Notes: a model not told the origin generated them from the letters alone. Counted from the first letter of the stretch, positions 9,455 to 18,122 are shown. The stretch: DNA of 25,324 nucleotides from Isochrysis galbana (GCA_018136815.1 CM030932.1:343463-368786), one strand, 5' to 3'. Numbers and translations are program-made.

Positions 9455-9648
9455 CCCTACATGTGAAACACAGGAACAGTGTTTTTTTTCGGAGGCCCAA
9501 AACATATGTTTTTCGCTGTTTTATTTCGGGCGGCCCCCCTATCCCGCACATTTGTTTTTGCACTGTTTTTCTCTGTTTTTTTTGACGGCAAAAAACATAC
9601 TGTTTTTGCTGTTTTATTTCTAAGTTTGACTGTTTTTCACATGTAGGG
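9455..9648. mobile_element. 194-bp MITE with target duplication
   Basis: The ends are inverted repeats: CCCTACATGTGAAA at 9455-9468 and its exact complement at 9635-9648. TGCTGC directly flanks both sides (9449-9454 and 9649-9654), a 6-bp target duplication, or 7 bp if one C is counted. The interior is T-rich with repeated CTGTTTTTGCTGTTTTATTTC words and contrasts with the GC-rich surroundings. It has no coding capacity. Confidence 0.8.
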
Positions 9649-9734
9649 TGCTGCCTCCTGGCAGATCTGGTGCCCCTCGACCACCCTCCTCGACGTCTTG
9701 GCCTAGTGAACAGCTCCGTCCGTATGCATTAGGG

Positions 9735-9849
9735 CGGTAGGGCGGTCAAACAGCTATTTTTAACTTCTAAGGGTGATAAGTGACCAGGTCAATAGCCCGG
9801 TCACTCACTATGGGGGTGCGGAGGGCACCAGCTGCAATGGGTAAATGTA
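9735..9849 (+). repeat. Two-part dispersed repeat, also at 18.9-19.2 kb
   Basis: About 9735-9792 (GGGCGGTCAAACAGCTATTT ... TGACCAGGTCAA) matches the complement of 19169-19222. It directly abuts 9793-9849, which begins TAGCCCGGTCACTCACT and copies the left end of the 4054-4740 element for about 55 bp. In the 18.9-19.2 kb copy the same two pieces are about 170 bp apart. I infer a truncated element copy. Confidence 0.7.
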
Positions 9850-9967
9850 AATGAAAATGAAGCCGCGTCCTTGTGCATGTACTAACATAACAGTCTGAGT
9901 GAAAACAAAACTATCACATGGCCCTCTTTTGATGGAACGCGAGAAAAAATTATTGTTATAGTTTGAC
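9850..9967. other. AT-richer spacer, no gene
   Basis: A low-GC stretch with no recognisable feature, between the element fragment and the Ser/Pro-rich fragment on the minus strand. Confidence 0.4.
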
Positions 9968-10162
9968 CTATGGAGCGTGCCGCGACCGTGACGGATCCGA
10001 GGTTACCACTGCCTTAGATGGGAACGGAGGGAACGGAAGGGAAGCGGCGAGAGGCGCGGCGGAAGTTGGGGGGTGGCCAATGACGGGTTGGACCACCTCC
10101 TCAGCAGAGAAAGGCGGGAGGACGGGCTTGGGCGAGGGCGAGCGCGACGACGGAGCGGACAT
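9968..10162 (-). CDS. Ser/Pro-rich N-terminal fragment, paralogue of 19197-19610
   Basis: A 64-aa minus-strand frame begins MSAPSSRSPSPKPVLPPFSA and continues EEVVQPV. It aligns with the frame starting at 19610, which begins MSLSPPSSPSLKPACQPSSA and continues DGLQPV. Both lie downstream of a similar purine/pyrimidine 5' flank with (TCGTTC)n or (TCGCTC)n words. Similarity in both the ATG region and the upstream DNA argues for a duplicated gene start or element 5' end rather than chance. The function is unknown and the fragment stops early. It could be the 5' end of a retrotransposon ORF1 or a truncated host gene. Confidence 0.35.
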   Translation of the reverse strand: MSAPSSRSPSPKPVLPPFSAEEVVQPVIGHPPTSAAPLAASLPFPPFPSKAVVTSDPSRSRHAP

Positions 10163-10224
10163 GGCTGGGCGGATCGGGATGGATAGGCAGAGGCTGAGGG
10201 ATTGGTGAGGTTTGGTATTGAGGT

Positions 10225-10312
10225 AGTGTTGAGAACGAGGGACGAGAACGGGAACGAGAACGAGAACGAGAGCGACGAACGAAGAACGACAGACGACAGA
10301 CGGTTAGGGGCC
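10225..10312. repeat. (GAGAAC)n-like minisatellite
   Basis: Short tandem words GAGAACGAGGGACGAGAACG and GAGAACGAGAGCGACGAACG, then GACAGACGACAGACGG. A related run (GAGAGCGACGAGAGCGAGAG) lies at 19708-19775, beside the paralogous ATG. Confidence 0.7.
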
Positions 10313-10338
10313 GATGGACCGACGAGATGACACTACAC

Positions 10339-10809
10339 TCACGTCAACACCCTCCACACTAACGTATCCCTATCACGGAACGCACAGGAACCCGCTGGCA
10401 GATCGAACAAGGAAGAGAATGCCGACAAGAGAGCAGAGAGCGACGGGGCGACGGACGATCCGACGGGGCGACAGTTACGCACGGGAATAAGGACCCACTG
10501 ATGCGCAAGCGTCTCGCGCGGTGGCAGCAGTGGTGGTGGCGCGTCCGAGCGTTCCGCGGCGATGGGATCTGCCGCGGCCGAGCGCGAGGCGCGGTCGGGG
10601 TTGGGGTTGGCGGTGGCGCGCATGGTGGTGGTGGTGGTGGGGGGCAATCGCGGCCGCCGCAAAGGCGCAGACGACGGCATTGAGCGCTCGCTACGATGCC
10701 AGCGAGCGCGTGGGGAGTGTGGCGAAGTGGCAAAAAAAAGGGTAGAAAGTATAAAGTGTAAAAGTAAAAGTAGAAAGAGTCCCGGTATCCCGGTGTCTGT
10801 GTTTCCCAC
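10339..10809 (-). CDS. Hypothetical low-complexity frame, doubtful
   Basis: The minus-strand open frame contains a run of Thr codons then MRATANPNPDRASRSAAADP, followed by a proline-rich stretch. A plausible start is the internal Met at about 10621, and a possible donor (CCC|GTGCGT) follows AHQWVLIP. AT-rich DNA with TTTATACTTT lies upstream near 10750. No domain is recognisable, and the composition is that of open GC-rich noise. It may be a small unknown gene or nothing. Confidence 0.18.
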   Translation of the reverse strand: MGNTDTGIPGLFLLLLLHFILSTLFFATSPHSPRARWHRSERSMPSSAPLRRPRLPPTTTTTMRATANPNPDRASRSAAADPIAAERSDAPPPLLPPRETLAHQWVLIPVRNCRPVGSSVAPSLSALLSAFSSLFDLPAGSCAFRDRDTLVWRVLT

Positions 10810-10905
10810 TGTGTTTCACTGTGTTTCTTCAATGGCCAAACACAGGCTGTTTTTGCTGTGTTTGGAAGCAGACCCCACTGTCCACTGTGTTTCACAAGTA
10901 GGACT
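10770..10905. repeat. CTGTGTTT-rich repeat, distant relative of the MITE
   Basis: Repeated CTGTGTTTC/CTGTTTTTGCTGTG words end in TTTCACAAGTAGG, which resembles the MITE terminus TTTCACATGTAGGG. The matching left end is not visible, so this may be a truncated relative. Confidence 0.35.
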
Positions 10906-10912
10906 TGTTCCC

Positions 10913-11180
10913 TTCACCCCACTCTTGCTGTGGGCCACAAGTATCTACAGCTCAGTACCCTGCCTTGGGCCCTCTTTCAACGCTAGACTCCCTCTCCCAC
11001 TCCCCCTTCACACCACAACCAACCCAAACAGCACGAACCCCCTCACCCTCTGTTTCAAGCACCAAATAAAATTTCAACTCAAACTCAAGACCCATGTTGA
11101 TACACTTACACTTATCGTTTTCACCCCACTCTTGTGGGCCACAAGTACCTACAACTCAGTGCCCTTTGGGCCCTCTTCCA
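10913..11180 (+). repeat. Duplicated promoter-side sequence before the TPR gene
   Basis: 10913-10980 and 11120-11180 are imperfect direct copies (TTCACCCCACTCTTG, GTGGGCCACAAGTA, TGGGCCCTCTT), about 205 bp apart, with the downstream copy ending about 60 bp before the TPR start codon. Both contain GGGCCAC and CTCAGT words that could be promoter elements. The arrangement suggests a local duplication of the proximal promoter or 5' UTR. Confidence 0.7.
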
Positions 11181-11240
11181 ATACCTGAATCCCACTCCGC
11201 CGCCGCTCTCTCCTGTTCGGCATCCGGCTCGCGGCTGCTG

Positions 11241-11807
11241 ATGGCCGCCGCCTCGCCGCCCGCCCCCCACGAGGCGTGTCTCGCGGCGGACGAGGCGGCG
11301 CTCGCCGAGGTCACACGGCTCAAGGCGGAGGGCAACACACACTACTCGGACCGCCACTTTGAGCAAGCCCTCTCCGCATACAGCCTGGCGCTGGCGGTGG
11401 TACCCGAGCGATGGCTGGCAAGCGAGGGGTCGCCACCAGCTGTTCTCTCGGCCGCAGGGCTCTGCCTGAGGCAGCAGGCGGCTGTGGTGCTGGCCAATCG
11501 TGCGGCGGCAAACATGGGGTTGCGCAAGGCCGTCGCAGCGCTCGCTGACGCCCAGCGTGCTGCCGACCTTGACCCTGCCTACTGGAAGGCCCACTGGAGG
11601 TGCGGACTCGCGCTTATGATGATGGGAGTCAGAATCGAGCGCTCCGAGCAGGCAATCGCGGCCTTCAAGCGCGCGCTTTCTTGCGATGGGTTGCCGCCTG
11701 CCGAGCGGGAAAATGTTTGCAAGGCACTCGAAGCCGCCGAGCACCGGCTACGGGAAGGTAGGGATGCGCTCGACATGCCAGACCTATCTGAGTGCGTCGT
11801 GAGCTAG
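11241..11807 (+). CDS. Three-TPR co-chaperone-like protein
   Basis: A single-exon 188-aa protein. Three tetratricopeptide repeats: residues about 22-55 (EVTRLKAEGNTHYSDRHFEQ), 80-112 (ANRAAANMGLRKAVAALADA) and 114-149 (YWKAHWRCGLALMMMG ... AIAAFKRALSCDG). The five two-carboxylate-clamp residues known from Hop/STI1, PP5 and CHIP are all present: K28, N32, N86, K116 and R120. This predicts binding of the C-terminal EEVD tail of Hsp70 or Hsp90 in cytosol or nucleus. An insertion of about 20 residues separates repeats 1 and 2. The chosen Met lies directly before the Ala/Pro-rich lead; the frame is open further upstream, but that part covers the duplicated promoter repeat. No other domain follows, so it is a stand-alone TPR module. 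The specific orthologue is not assignable. Confidence 0.85.
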   Translation: MAAASPPAPHEACLAADEAALAEVTRLKAEGNTHYSDRHFEQALSAYSLALAVVPERWLASEGSPPAVLSAAGLCLRQQAAVVLANRAAANMGLRKAVAALADAQRAADLDPAYWKAHWRCGLALMMMGVRIERSEQAIAAFKRALSCDGLPPAERENVCKALEAAEHRLREGRDALDMPDLSECVVS

Positions 11808-12735
11808 CTATGCGTCACTCGTCCGGGCGCTCCACTGATCCGCGCGGAGATTCTGCAACATTTACTATCGAAAGAGCCCGAGGAAAGACGCGCGCTCGCG
11901 CGCGCACATCCTAGACGTGAAATACAATGCCCAGGTCCGAAGAAACAAGAAATACTTTCTGAGCCTGCATTTGCATTTGAAAAATGAAACCTTCTTCATA
12001 TTCTCGCCTCGCGCGTGGCCGTGGGTTAGTAGATCCGAAGCTACGCCCGCTTTTCGCCTCGCTCCCTCCTCCCTTGCGGCATCTCCTCTTGTACATGAAG
12101 GGTAAGCGCTGCAACGTACAGGTTGCACAACAATGCTAAGAAGCTAAGAAGGCCTGGGCAGATACAATATCGCCAAGTTCCATGCGCCTTCCCGTGCACC
12201 GACAACAACCCGGCCCGGCGGCGAAGCGTCTCAAGGGAAGAGTCTGCGCCCTTGGCTCAGATTGCCTCTACATGCACTAGTACACGCCAGCTTTATCTTA
12301 CCATCGCTCCACAACATTATTGTACATGATTACATTGCTGTCGGTAATTGTCGGTTGTCGGAGCTAGACCTAGGTCAAGATTTCGGATTCCCCCCCCCCC
12401 CCCCAAATTTGGGCGAAGTTTTACCCAAAGATTTAATCGGGGGTTGTCGTAGGGGTTTTACTTGGGTTTCATCTCGGTTTAACGACGAACCGCGAAAGAA
12501 AAGCAACGGCGGAGCCAGTTTTCTTATCTTCGCTCCCGGGCGCGAAGATAAGTCCCCGGTGGTTTGCGCCATGGTTTTTTGCCTTTTTTCTTCTCCTGAG
12601 CGATGGCGGTGAGCTCCTCTGCTGGCTGCTCGTCCCTGCCGCTGGCGCTCTGCGCTCTCCCGAATTGCGGAGCTGCGCAGGTGCCCACGCGCACTTTGTG
12701 GTGGCATTGCTCATGGCTCCCGCCGCCTGCCACGC
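11808..12735. other. Intergenic between the TPR gene and the SANT remnant
   Basis: Contains the TPR 3' flank, an AT-richer patch (11910-12010), a 15-C run (12390-12404) and 12441-12480, a 40-bp sequence present in inverse orientation at 14731-14770. No gene is supported. Confidence 0.5.
12441..12480 (+). repeat. Dispersed 40-bp repeat, copy A
   Basis: GGGTTGTCGTAGGGGTTT followed by ACTTGGGTTTC is repeated on the opposite strand at 14770-14731 with about four mismatches. Confidence 0.7.
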
Positions 12736-13046
12736 ATGCAGGATACCACGAACGAGTCGCGAAGGAAGAAGATGGACTGGACGGAGGAGAGGAAGGTGGC
12801 GCTGCTCGCGCAGATCATGTCCGTGGGCGACAAGGTTTTCTCGACCTTCAAGGACGGCGTGGGTGGTGGGTGGCGGAGATGGCGGGGGCAGGCAAAGCGT
12901 TGACGCAGGCGCACATCTGGACCAACAAGCACAACGGCATCCTTCACGAGCTGCTCGCGCACGAGGCCTTCTCAGAGTTCAGGCACCTCGACGAGTTCCC
13001 CGCCCCCTACGCGTCTGTGTTGACCTCCGTGAAGAAGTGGGTCACG
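12736..13046 (+). pseudogene. Myb/SANT-like DNA-binding exon, frameshifted
   Basis: From an ATG at 12736 the frame reads a basic lead (ESRRKKMDWTEERK) then VALLAQIMSVGDKVFSTFKD, matching the first helix of a Myb/SANT-like domain with its conserved Trp. Around 12865-12880 the sense frame shifts by one base within GGTGGTGGGTGGCGG. The following frame has WVAEMAGAGKALTQAHIWTN and continues KHNGILHELLAHEAFSEF. A splice donor-like GTGAGT follows at 13047 (GTCACG|GTGAGT), suggesting a 5' exon of a longer gene. No downstream exon can be recognised in 13050-13600. Such domains occur in plant/algal transcription factors and in Harbinger-type transposon partner proteins. The frameshift in a GGT/GGG run could be a real mutation or a sequencing error. 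Confidence 0.55.
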
Positions 13047-14063
13047 GTGAGTGCCTGTCCCTGCCCCCATGTTCTAAGGAGTTGAATAAGATAGCCAGAT
13101 ATCTAGATATCTACCTATCTACCCGGCTTTTCAACTAAGTTTATACTTGGTTGACCCATGGGGGGGCACGAGCCCCCCCCTCTCTCCACTCCTCCCCTGC
13201 CATGGGGGAGGAACCACCCATCCTCCTGGCACGCCTGATGGCTTGCCAGGAGGCCACTGCCCTACTGACCCACTCCCTTCCCCACAGGCTCGCCCCATTC
13301 GCCCATCCTAGCCCCTCGTGACCAGCCCATCGCTCCAACCCCCCCTCCCCCCCTGGTCGACAGGCAGACAGGTGCAGATTGGGGGCCCCAGAGGCTCGGG
13401 AGCACCAGCGAGGGAGAGGCAGGGGAGGCCAGGGCCCAGCCCCAGCCTCCTCTGCCCCCTGAGCTGGCCTCCAGGAGCCTCCAAGGGCCGCCACAGGGCA
13501 GCTGGAGGCCTGCCGCAGGCGCGCCATCGCGCGTGCCTGCAGGAGAGGGGAGAGAGAGCGCGGAGAAGGGGGTGGGCGGAGCGAGAGCTCCGCTCACCGG
13601 AAAATAGGTATAGGTAAGTCCCGCACCTGTTTACAGGATAAGTCGGGGCTGAGGCCGCCGCCCACTCGGAGACACAGGAGGAAGGGGGGGAATGATCACC
13701 GGGGGGAGGCGCGGGCCACCGGACCATATCTAAGCCCTTCACCCCTATCCCCCTAGTAGTGCACGGGGGGAGTCGCCTTATGGCGGGGGGAGAAGGGCCG
13801 GGGGAGTGGGGGTGTAGAAAGTTCTTCTACGTGAGTAGAAAGTAGAGGGTCCACGGCCGCGGGTGCGGTGAGACTATTAAAAGGTTTATTATCTATCCGG
13901 CTTTTCAGCTATCTATATCTGCATCAAGATAGCGCTGTGGTGCTATTAGTATCCGTATCTATCAAGATAGCAATAGTGAAAGATCTGGAACTATCTAGTC
14001 ATTATTAGAGATAGTAGGCTAATAGTGCCCTAGACCGCACAAAAACAGAGACGCGGTCTACGA
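13047..14063. other. Intergenic with flanking 22-bp direct repeats
   Basis: No gene was identified. 13116-13137 and 13890-13911 are 22-bp direct repeats (TATCTAYCCGGCTTTTCARC) with two mismatches, about 770 bp apart. Between them are GC-rich sequence and a possible proline-rich frame near 13360-13600. Sequence 13890-14035 is AT-rich with CTATC/GATAG words like those at 3490-3610. Confidence 0.45.
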
Positions 14064-14210
14064 CTACGACGTACTACTACTCGCAATTCGCGCCCGCAAG
14101 CAATGCGTGCTCCAACGTCGAATCGGATTTTGCACACTCTTAAGATCTTCATGCAGCTTGCCAGCCTTCGAGAAAGCGCGCTCTACTCCTGCAGAAGATA
14201 ATAATCTAAC
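14064..14210 (-). pseudogene. hAT transposase C-terminal dimerisation remnant
   Basis: The minus strand reads LLSSAGVERAFSKAGKLHED then LKSVQNPIRRWSTHCLRARIAS, ending at a stop at 14064-14066. The VERAFSKAGKL core is the signature of the hAT C-terminal dimerisation domain. An in-frame stop lies just upstream (about 14211), so no catalytic part is attached. The CTGCAG at 14188-14193 could mimic a splice acceptor. It is in the same orientation as the truncated hAT at 1637-3190 but about 11 kb away, so a common origin is not shown. Confidence 0.65.
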
Positions 14211-14268
14211 TGAGCATTAGTACCACTACTCTCACTAGCCCGGTACCAACACGACAACACGACAACCC

Positions 14269-14574
14269 TCAGCGCACCTGCCCGTACGCCTCGGCGCATG
14301 TTGCTGCCGCCATCACGTCGCCGCCTGCGCCAGCCTCCGCCGCCTCTCGCTCGAGCCTGGCCACCGACAGCCGCTCGGGTCCGATGCGCGTGCGCATTGA
14401 CCGACAGAGCGGTTCGGTTGCCATGGCGAGGAGGAGTTCCTCCTCGCCAGCGCTGTCGTCGTCCATCGGAAGGAGCAGCTCGTCCCAGTTATAGTCGTCG
14501 GCGCCGGCCACCGCCAGCGCCAACGCCATCTCGGCGTTCTGCAGCTCCATCGCTGTGTAGGGGCGGGTGGGCAT
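14269..14574 (-). CDS. Hypothetical acidic protein exon
   Basis: A 101-aa frame starts MPTRPYTAMELQNAEMALAL and is acidic in the middle (DDYNWDELL, MDDDSAGEEELLLAM). It ends through GCAG|GTGCGCTGA, which reads as either a stop four codons later or an intron donor identical to one used in the VWA-Hint gene (GTGCGC). A possible next exon would be the hAT remnant downstream (14210-14064), which would make this the start of a decayed hAT gene, but the upstream stop in that remnant weakens the idea. The function is not recognised. Confidence 0.3.
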   Translation of the reverse strand: MPTRPYTAMELQNAEMALALAVAGADDYNWDELLLPMDDDSAGEEELLLAMATEPLCRSMRTRIGPERLSVARLEREAAEAGAGGDVMAAATCAEAYGQVR

Positions 14575-14730
14575 CGCGAACCCGCCGGCTGCCGTAGGTA
14601 CTCCTCACAGCGCGGGAATCATCTCGCGGGAGATCAAGGGAAAAACTAGTGAAGTGAACCCCCGCGCGGCCGTCTCGCCTGTCGTAGAATCCTGTTTTTC
14701 TCGGTTTTACTCACTACTTCCACCAGAAAA

Positions 14731-14770
14731 AACCCGAGGTGAAACCCAAGTGAAACCCCTACGACAACCC
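14731..14770 (-). repeat. Dispersed 40-bp repeat, copy B
   Basis: Inverse copy of 12441-12480, differing at about four positions. Confidence 0.7.
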
Positions 14771-15438
14771 TCTACTCTTGGGTCACTGTTGAGCTGTTCA
14801 AACCCCCCCGTTTGCTTCTTTTTACATCTGAAAGGCCTCAAATGTCGGTCCAAGATTTCGGTCTCGATCGACCCAATTTGACCAGAACAATGACCAGACT
14901 TGCGCGACTGGTAAAGATGGATGCGGGCGCGCGCGCGGGGGGGGGGGGGGGGCGGGGCAGTGGGGGGGGAACGTCGCCCTCCCCGCGCGGGCCACCCACT
15001 CGCGTCCGCCGCCCGAATGTGAAGAAAGAGGTTTGGGCCACTTGGACAACTTGCCCCGGAATCGCGGATTCCTAGGGAAAAGGGGGGGGGGGGAATCCCA
15101 TCTCGATCTCCCCCCCCTCCGCCCTCCGCCCCCCGCCGCCGCCGCCGCCGCGTGTCGAGCAGCTCGCCGCCGAAGTGCAAGCTTGTCGGCGGGGGGGGGG
15201 GGGAGGGGGGCGGGAGGGGGAGGGGCCGCGCGGGGGGGGGGCGGGGCGGGGGGAGCGGGGCCGGGGGGGGCCGCGCGGGGGGGGAGCGGGGAGAGCTCTC
15301 GCCTCGCGCGACCGTTTCCGTCCCTTTGGAGAGGTATCGGATCCTTCCAGAAAACGGACGGCGAGATCGAGATCTCGATCTGCAGACCATCTCCCGGGAG
15401 CTGAAGGGGGTTGTCCCTGCTTTGTTTGCGTGGGGGGC

Positions 15439-15574
15439 GGGGAGCAGAGGAAGTCCCTCCCTCTCCTCTCCTCGAGGGTCGAGGAGAACCGCCTCCTCTT
15501 GGGGAGCAGAGGAAGTCTCTCCCTCCTCTCCTCGAGGGTCGAGGAGAACCTCCTCCTCTTCTCGAGGGTCGAGG
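15439..15574. repeat. About 60-bp tandem repeat, 2.2 copies
   Basis: GGGGAGCAGAGGAAGTC ... CTCGAGGGTCGAGGAGAACC is repeated from 15501, and a partial third copy (CTCGAGGGTCGAGG) starts at 15561. It contains XhoI-like CTCGAG palindromes and lies about 340 bp upstream of the chosen histidine kinase start. Confidence 0.8.
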
Positions 15575-15915
15575 GCTCGCTGCACCCGTGCCTGGGCCGC
15601 GTCGCCCGCAGCCGCTGCCAGATGACATTGAAGGGCGCTGCATCGGAGCTGACCTCCTCGCTCTCCATGCGCCGCCGCTTGCAATCCTGGCTCTGCAGAT
15701 GCCACTCGCCTGCAGACGACGCTCCGGTGCCACGAGAAGGTCCTTGTGGCCCAGGCTCACCAACTTTGCTTCCTCCCGTGCACTCCGCCCCTAATCTCTC
15801 CAGGATTCCTCTTTCAGCCTCAGGGCAGCCTCCCAGGGCCTCGAAGCTCCGCGCCGCGGGCCTTCCCCGCACACGTCGCTCCTTGTCTGCGCCTTCCCTC
15901 CGCCGCAGCTTCTCC

Positions 15916-17506
15916 ATGCCCTATTTCGGCTACACGCTGGCAGCGTTTGCAGCCGCCGCCTCGGAGCGCTACCGACCATCGTCCTCGAGCGCAGACCTGC
16001 TCTCGCAGCATTACGGCCGCCTCTCGTACGTATACTCCGCGAGTGTCGCTGTGTGCTTCGCAATCCTTGCCATGGTCTTCGTTGCCTTCGTGGACCAGGG
16101 CATCAGGTGGCTGATCTTCGTCTTCTTTTGTGCTGCAGCAGTCTTTGTGATAGTGGTCCTCCCACCGCCTGACGCACGCGCACGGGGCTGGGCCGCCCTA
16201 AATCGACCGGAGCTATTCGTGATGATCCCTATCTGCGTGCAAAACCGGTTAGCTCCCCTGCCTCCGCCATCGCCTGGTTTCGTGCCGGAGCTGATCGCTC
16301 TTGCCTTTGTTGTCACCGTGGGCCACATCGTCCTCGGAATGCGCAACTTTCCACTCCTCGACCGCGCCCTCACGGGTATCATGCTCTTCACTTCCAACCT
16401 AGACGCACCGCTCTTTGGCATCGGCTGGCGTGAGCACGCCATCTTCTTCGGAGCCCACCTCGTCGGCTTCCTCCTCGGCCACTTCATCAATGCCCAACAA
16501 AAGCAGCTTTATGAGGTGATCGACGCTCTAGAGCTGCAGCGGCGCGCTGATACGCGCCTGTACCACGTCATCAAGGGCCATTGTGGGGTCGCGGCCACAT
16601 TTCTTGCCATGGTCCATGACAAAGAGGCGGAACGCATCCCGGCTGAGGGGATGTCCCCCACTGGCGGCGCATTTGGCAGCCTCACGCTCCTGTCCGACAT
16701 TGGCAGCATGATCAAGCATGCCGAGGAGTGGTGTGCCCCACCGCCGCCCGCCCGCCGCTGCGCGCTCGGCTGCTCCGCCCATTGCTCTCAGTCTTCGTTG
16801 GTGTGCGTGTGACCGTGCCCAGGTGCCACTTGCGTGAGGTCGTCGTGCAGCTTGAGGCGGGCGTCTACAAGATGCAGTTGTGCTGTGTTCAGCTCCATGA
16901 ACTGCTTGCATCGCTAGTGGGTGACTTGGGCACTTTCGATGCGCCAGAATGCGTCGTGGCCGATCCAAACCTGGTCCGGCTCGTCGTGAGTGAAGGAGTT
17001 TCAAACGCTAGCACGTATGGTCGACGCAACACACCGATACATGTAAAGGCGGAGCTGGTGGTACCCCCCGGGGTAATGACACAGCCGTCCTATCACCTGC
17101 ACATCTCCATTGCCAACCTCAACAAGCCTGACGTTGCGCCCATGTCGCACGCCGAGTGCAAGCGCGCCTTCAGCCGCAGAGCACGCGCTATGCGCGCCGT
17201 CCACAATCTCACAGCAACGTAAGCAGCGAGAGGGCAGTGCGCCAAGCACGCATCCCACACGCAAGCAGCAGCCATACATTTGCCCCACTGTGCAACCGCT
17301 TACCGATTCCCTGCGTGGCGCCTGCTCTCAGCGATGGCTATGGACTGGTGGTAGTGCGAAGAGCGATGGACGTCGTCAACGGCGCAACGTGGCTCTGCGC
17401 GGAAGATGCGATGACAACACTGCACGCGAAGCTACCGGCGGCGCCCTCATCCGCCGCACCCTCGTCCTTGATGGAAGGAAAAGGCCAAGACGAAACGAAG
17501 CTGTAG
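15916..17506 (+). CDS. Multi-pass membrane histidine kinase, three exons
   Basis: Exons 15916-16730, 16823-17218 and 17332-17506 give 461 aa. The introns are 16731-16822 (GTGTGC...CCCAG) and 17219-17331 (GTAAGC...CTCAG). Hydrophobic segments at about 41-60, 64-82, 125-142 and 174-191, with weaker ones near 100-107 and 150-162, form a membrane sensor region. After a short helix (QQKQLYEVIDALELQRRADT) comes the dimerisation/phosphoacceptor part, with H217 in LYHVIKGHCGVAA. The ATPase domain shows VVADPNLVRLVVSEGVSNAS (N-box, E329 and N333) and ISIANLNKP. After the second splice it reads HNLTATDGYGL, then VVVRRAMDVVNGATWL and TTLHAKLPAA. The splice restores the G-box-like DGYGL exactly. The usual DxGxG G1 box is replaced by a very short link, so ATP binding may be atypical. 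No receiver domain is attached, so it would need a separate phosphotransfer partner. The start Met follows low-complexity sequence; an upstream start at 15668 is possible. A 19-G run follows the stop. Confidence 0.8.
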
Positions 17507-17509
17507 CCT

Positions 17510-17528
17510 GGGGGGGGGGGGGGGGGGG
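17510..17528. repeat. G19 homopolymer
   Basis: Nineteen consecutive G lie three bases after the histidine kinase stop codon, in its likely 3' UTR. Confidence 0.9.
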
Positions 17529-18013
17529 CTTTGGCCCGTTGCCATTAGAAACAGCGATCTGGCGAGAACGCTGAATGTATGCGGAGAATAGACATGCAAC
17601 CAAGCCGCAACTCCTAAAACAACATTTGAAAAAATCGCTACAAACTAGCCGCTACGTGGACGGCGTGAGACAGAGCACTTGGGATACTCGGCTACTCCAA
17701 CTACCCTCCCTATCCTGCCACTCCCCTTCGCTTCCCCCCCCCCTTTGCCTCTCTCGTTTATAATGCACCGGGGGAGGACAGGTCGCGCACACAGCTTCGA
17801 TTAGGGGCGTGAGAAAGGGGGTTCGGAGTGTGTGATGCCCCATTTCGGACGGTGTTCTGCCCCTTCCGGGGCCCGGGGCCCGCGCCCGGCAGAAGTCGTC
17901 TGAACTAATATGTCACTGTGATCGTGAATATCAGGTGCTTTTTTCTTACGTCAAAGCTGACCTACAATGCAAGAATAGTCATGAATACTGAGTACAAATA
18001 CGACCAATTTGGC
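17529..18013. other. Intergenic, no gene seen
   Basis: The histidine kinase 3' flank, a pyrimidine patch (17700-17757) and a GC palindrome near 17868-17888 (GGGGCCCGGGGCCCGC). No ORF with recognisable content. Confidence 0.5.
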
Positions 18014-18087
18014 AGTATTCGTACTCATGAGTACAGCCGCGAGCGAGTATTCGTACTCATGAGTACAGCCGAGAGTGAGTATTCGTA
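18014..18087. repeat. 32-bp tandem repeats containing a 14-bp palindrome
   Basis: Units at 18014-18045 and 18046-18077 (AGTATTCGTACTCATGAGTA and onward), then a partial third (AGTATTCGTA). Each full unit carries the perfect palindrome GTACTCATGAGTAC. AATACGACCAA to the left and TTGGTCGAATA to the right form outer inverted arms, suggesting a small foldback structure. Confidence 0.8.
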
Positions 18088-18122
18088 TTTTGGTCGAATA
18101 TCGAATACTCACACGCCGACAC

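Larger units (their letters stand above)
14575..15915. other. GC-rich flank of the histidine kinase gene
   Basis: Holds copy B of the 40-bp dispersed repeat (14731-14770), several G runs of 8-16 bases (14937-14954, 15079-15091, 15190-15300) and a 60-bp tandem repeat (15439-15574). Long frames on both strands are low-complexity. The histidine kinase frame is open upstream to 15175, so an N-terminal extension cannot be excluded. Confidence 0.5.

Noticed and set aside
15175-15915. N-terminal extension of the histidine kinase
   Set aside because: The frame is open, but it translates G-run and tandem-repeat DNA in all frames. I start at 15916, next to the first membrane-protein-like sequence; 15668 cannot be excluded.
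14707-15917. Overlapping 280-330-aa minus-strand ORFs
   Set aside because: Low-complexity Pro/Arg/Ala frames over G-rich runs and the 60-bp tandem repeat, with no conserved block.
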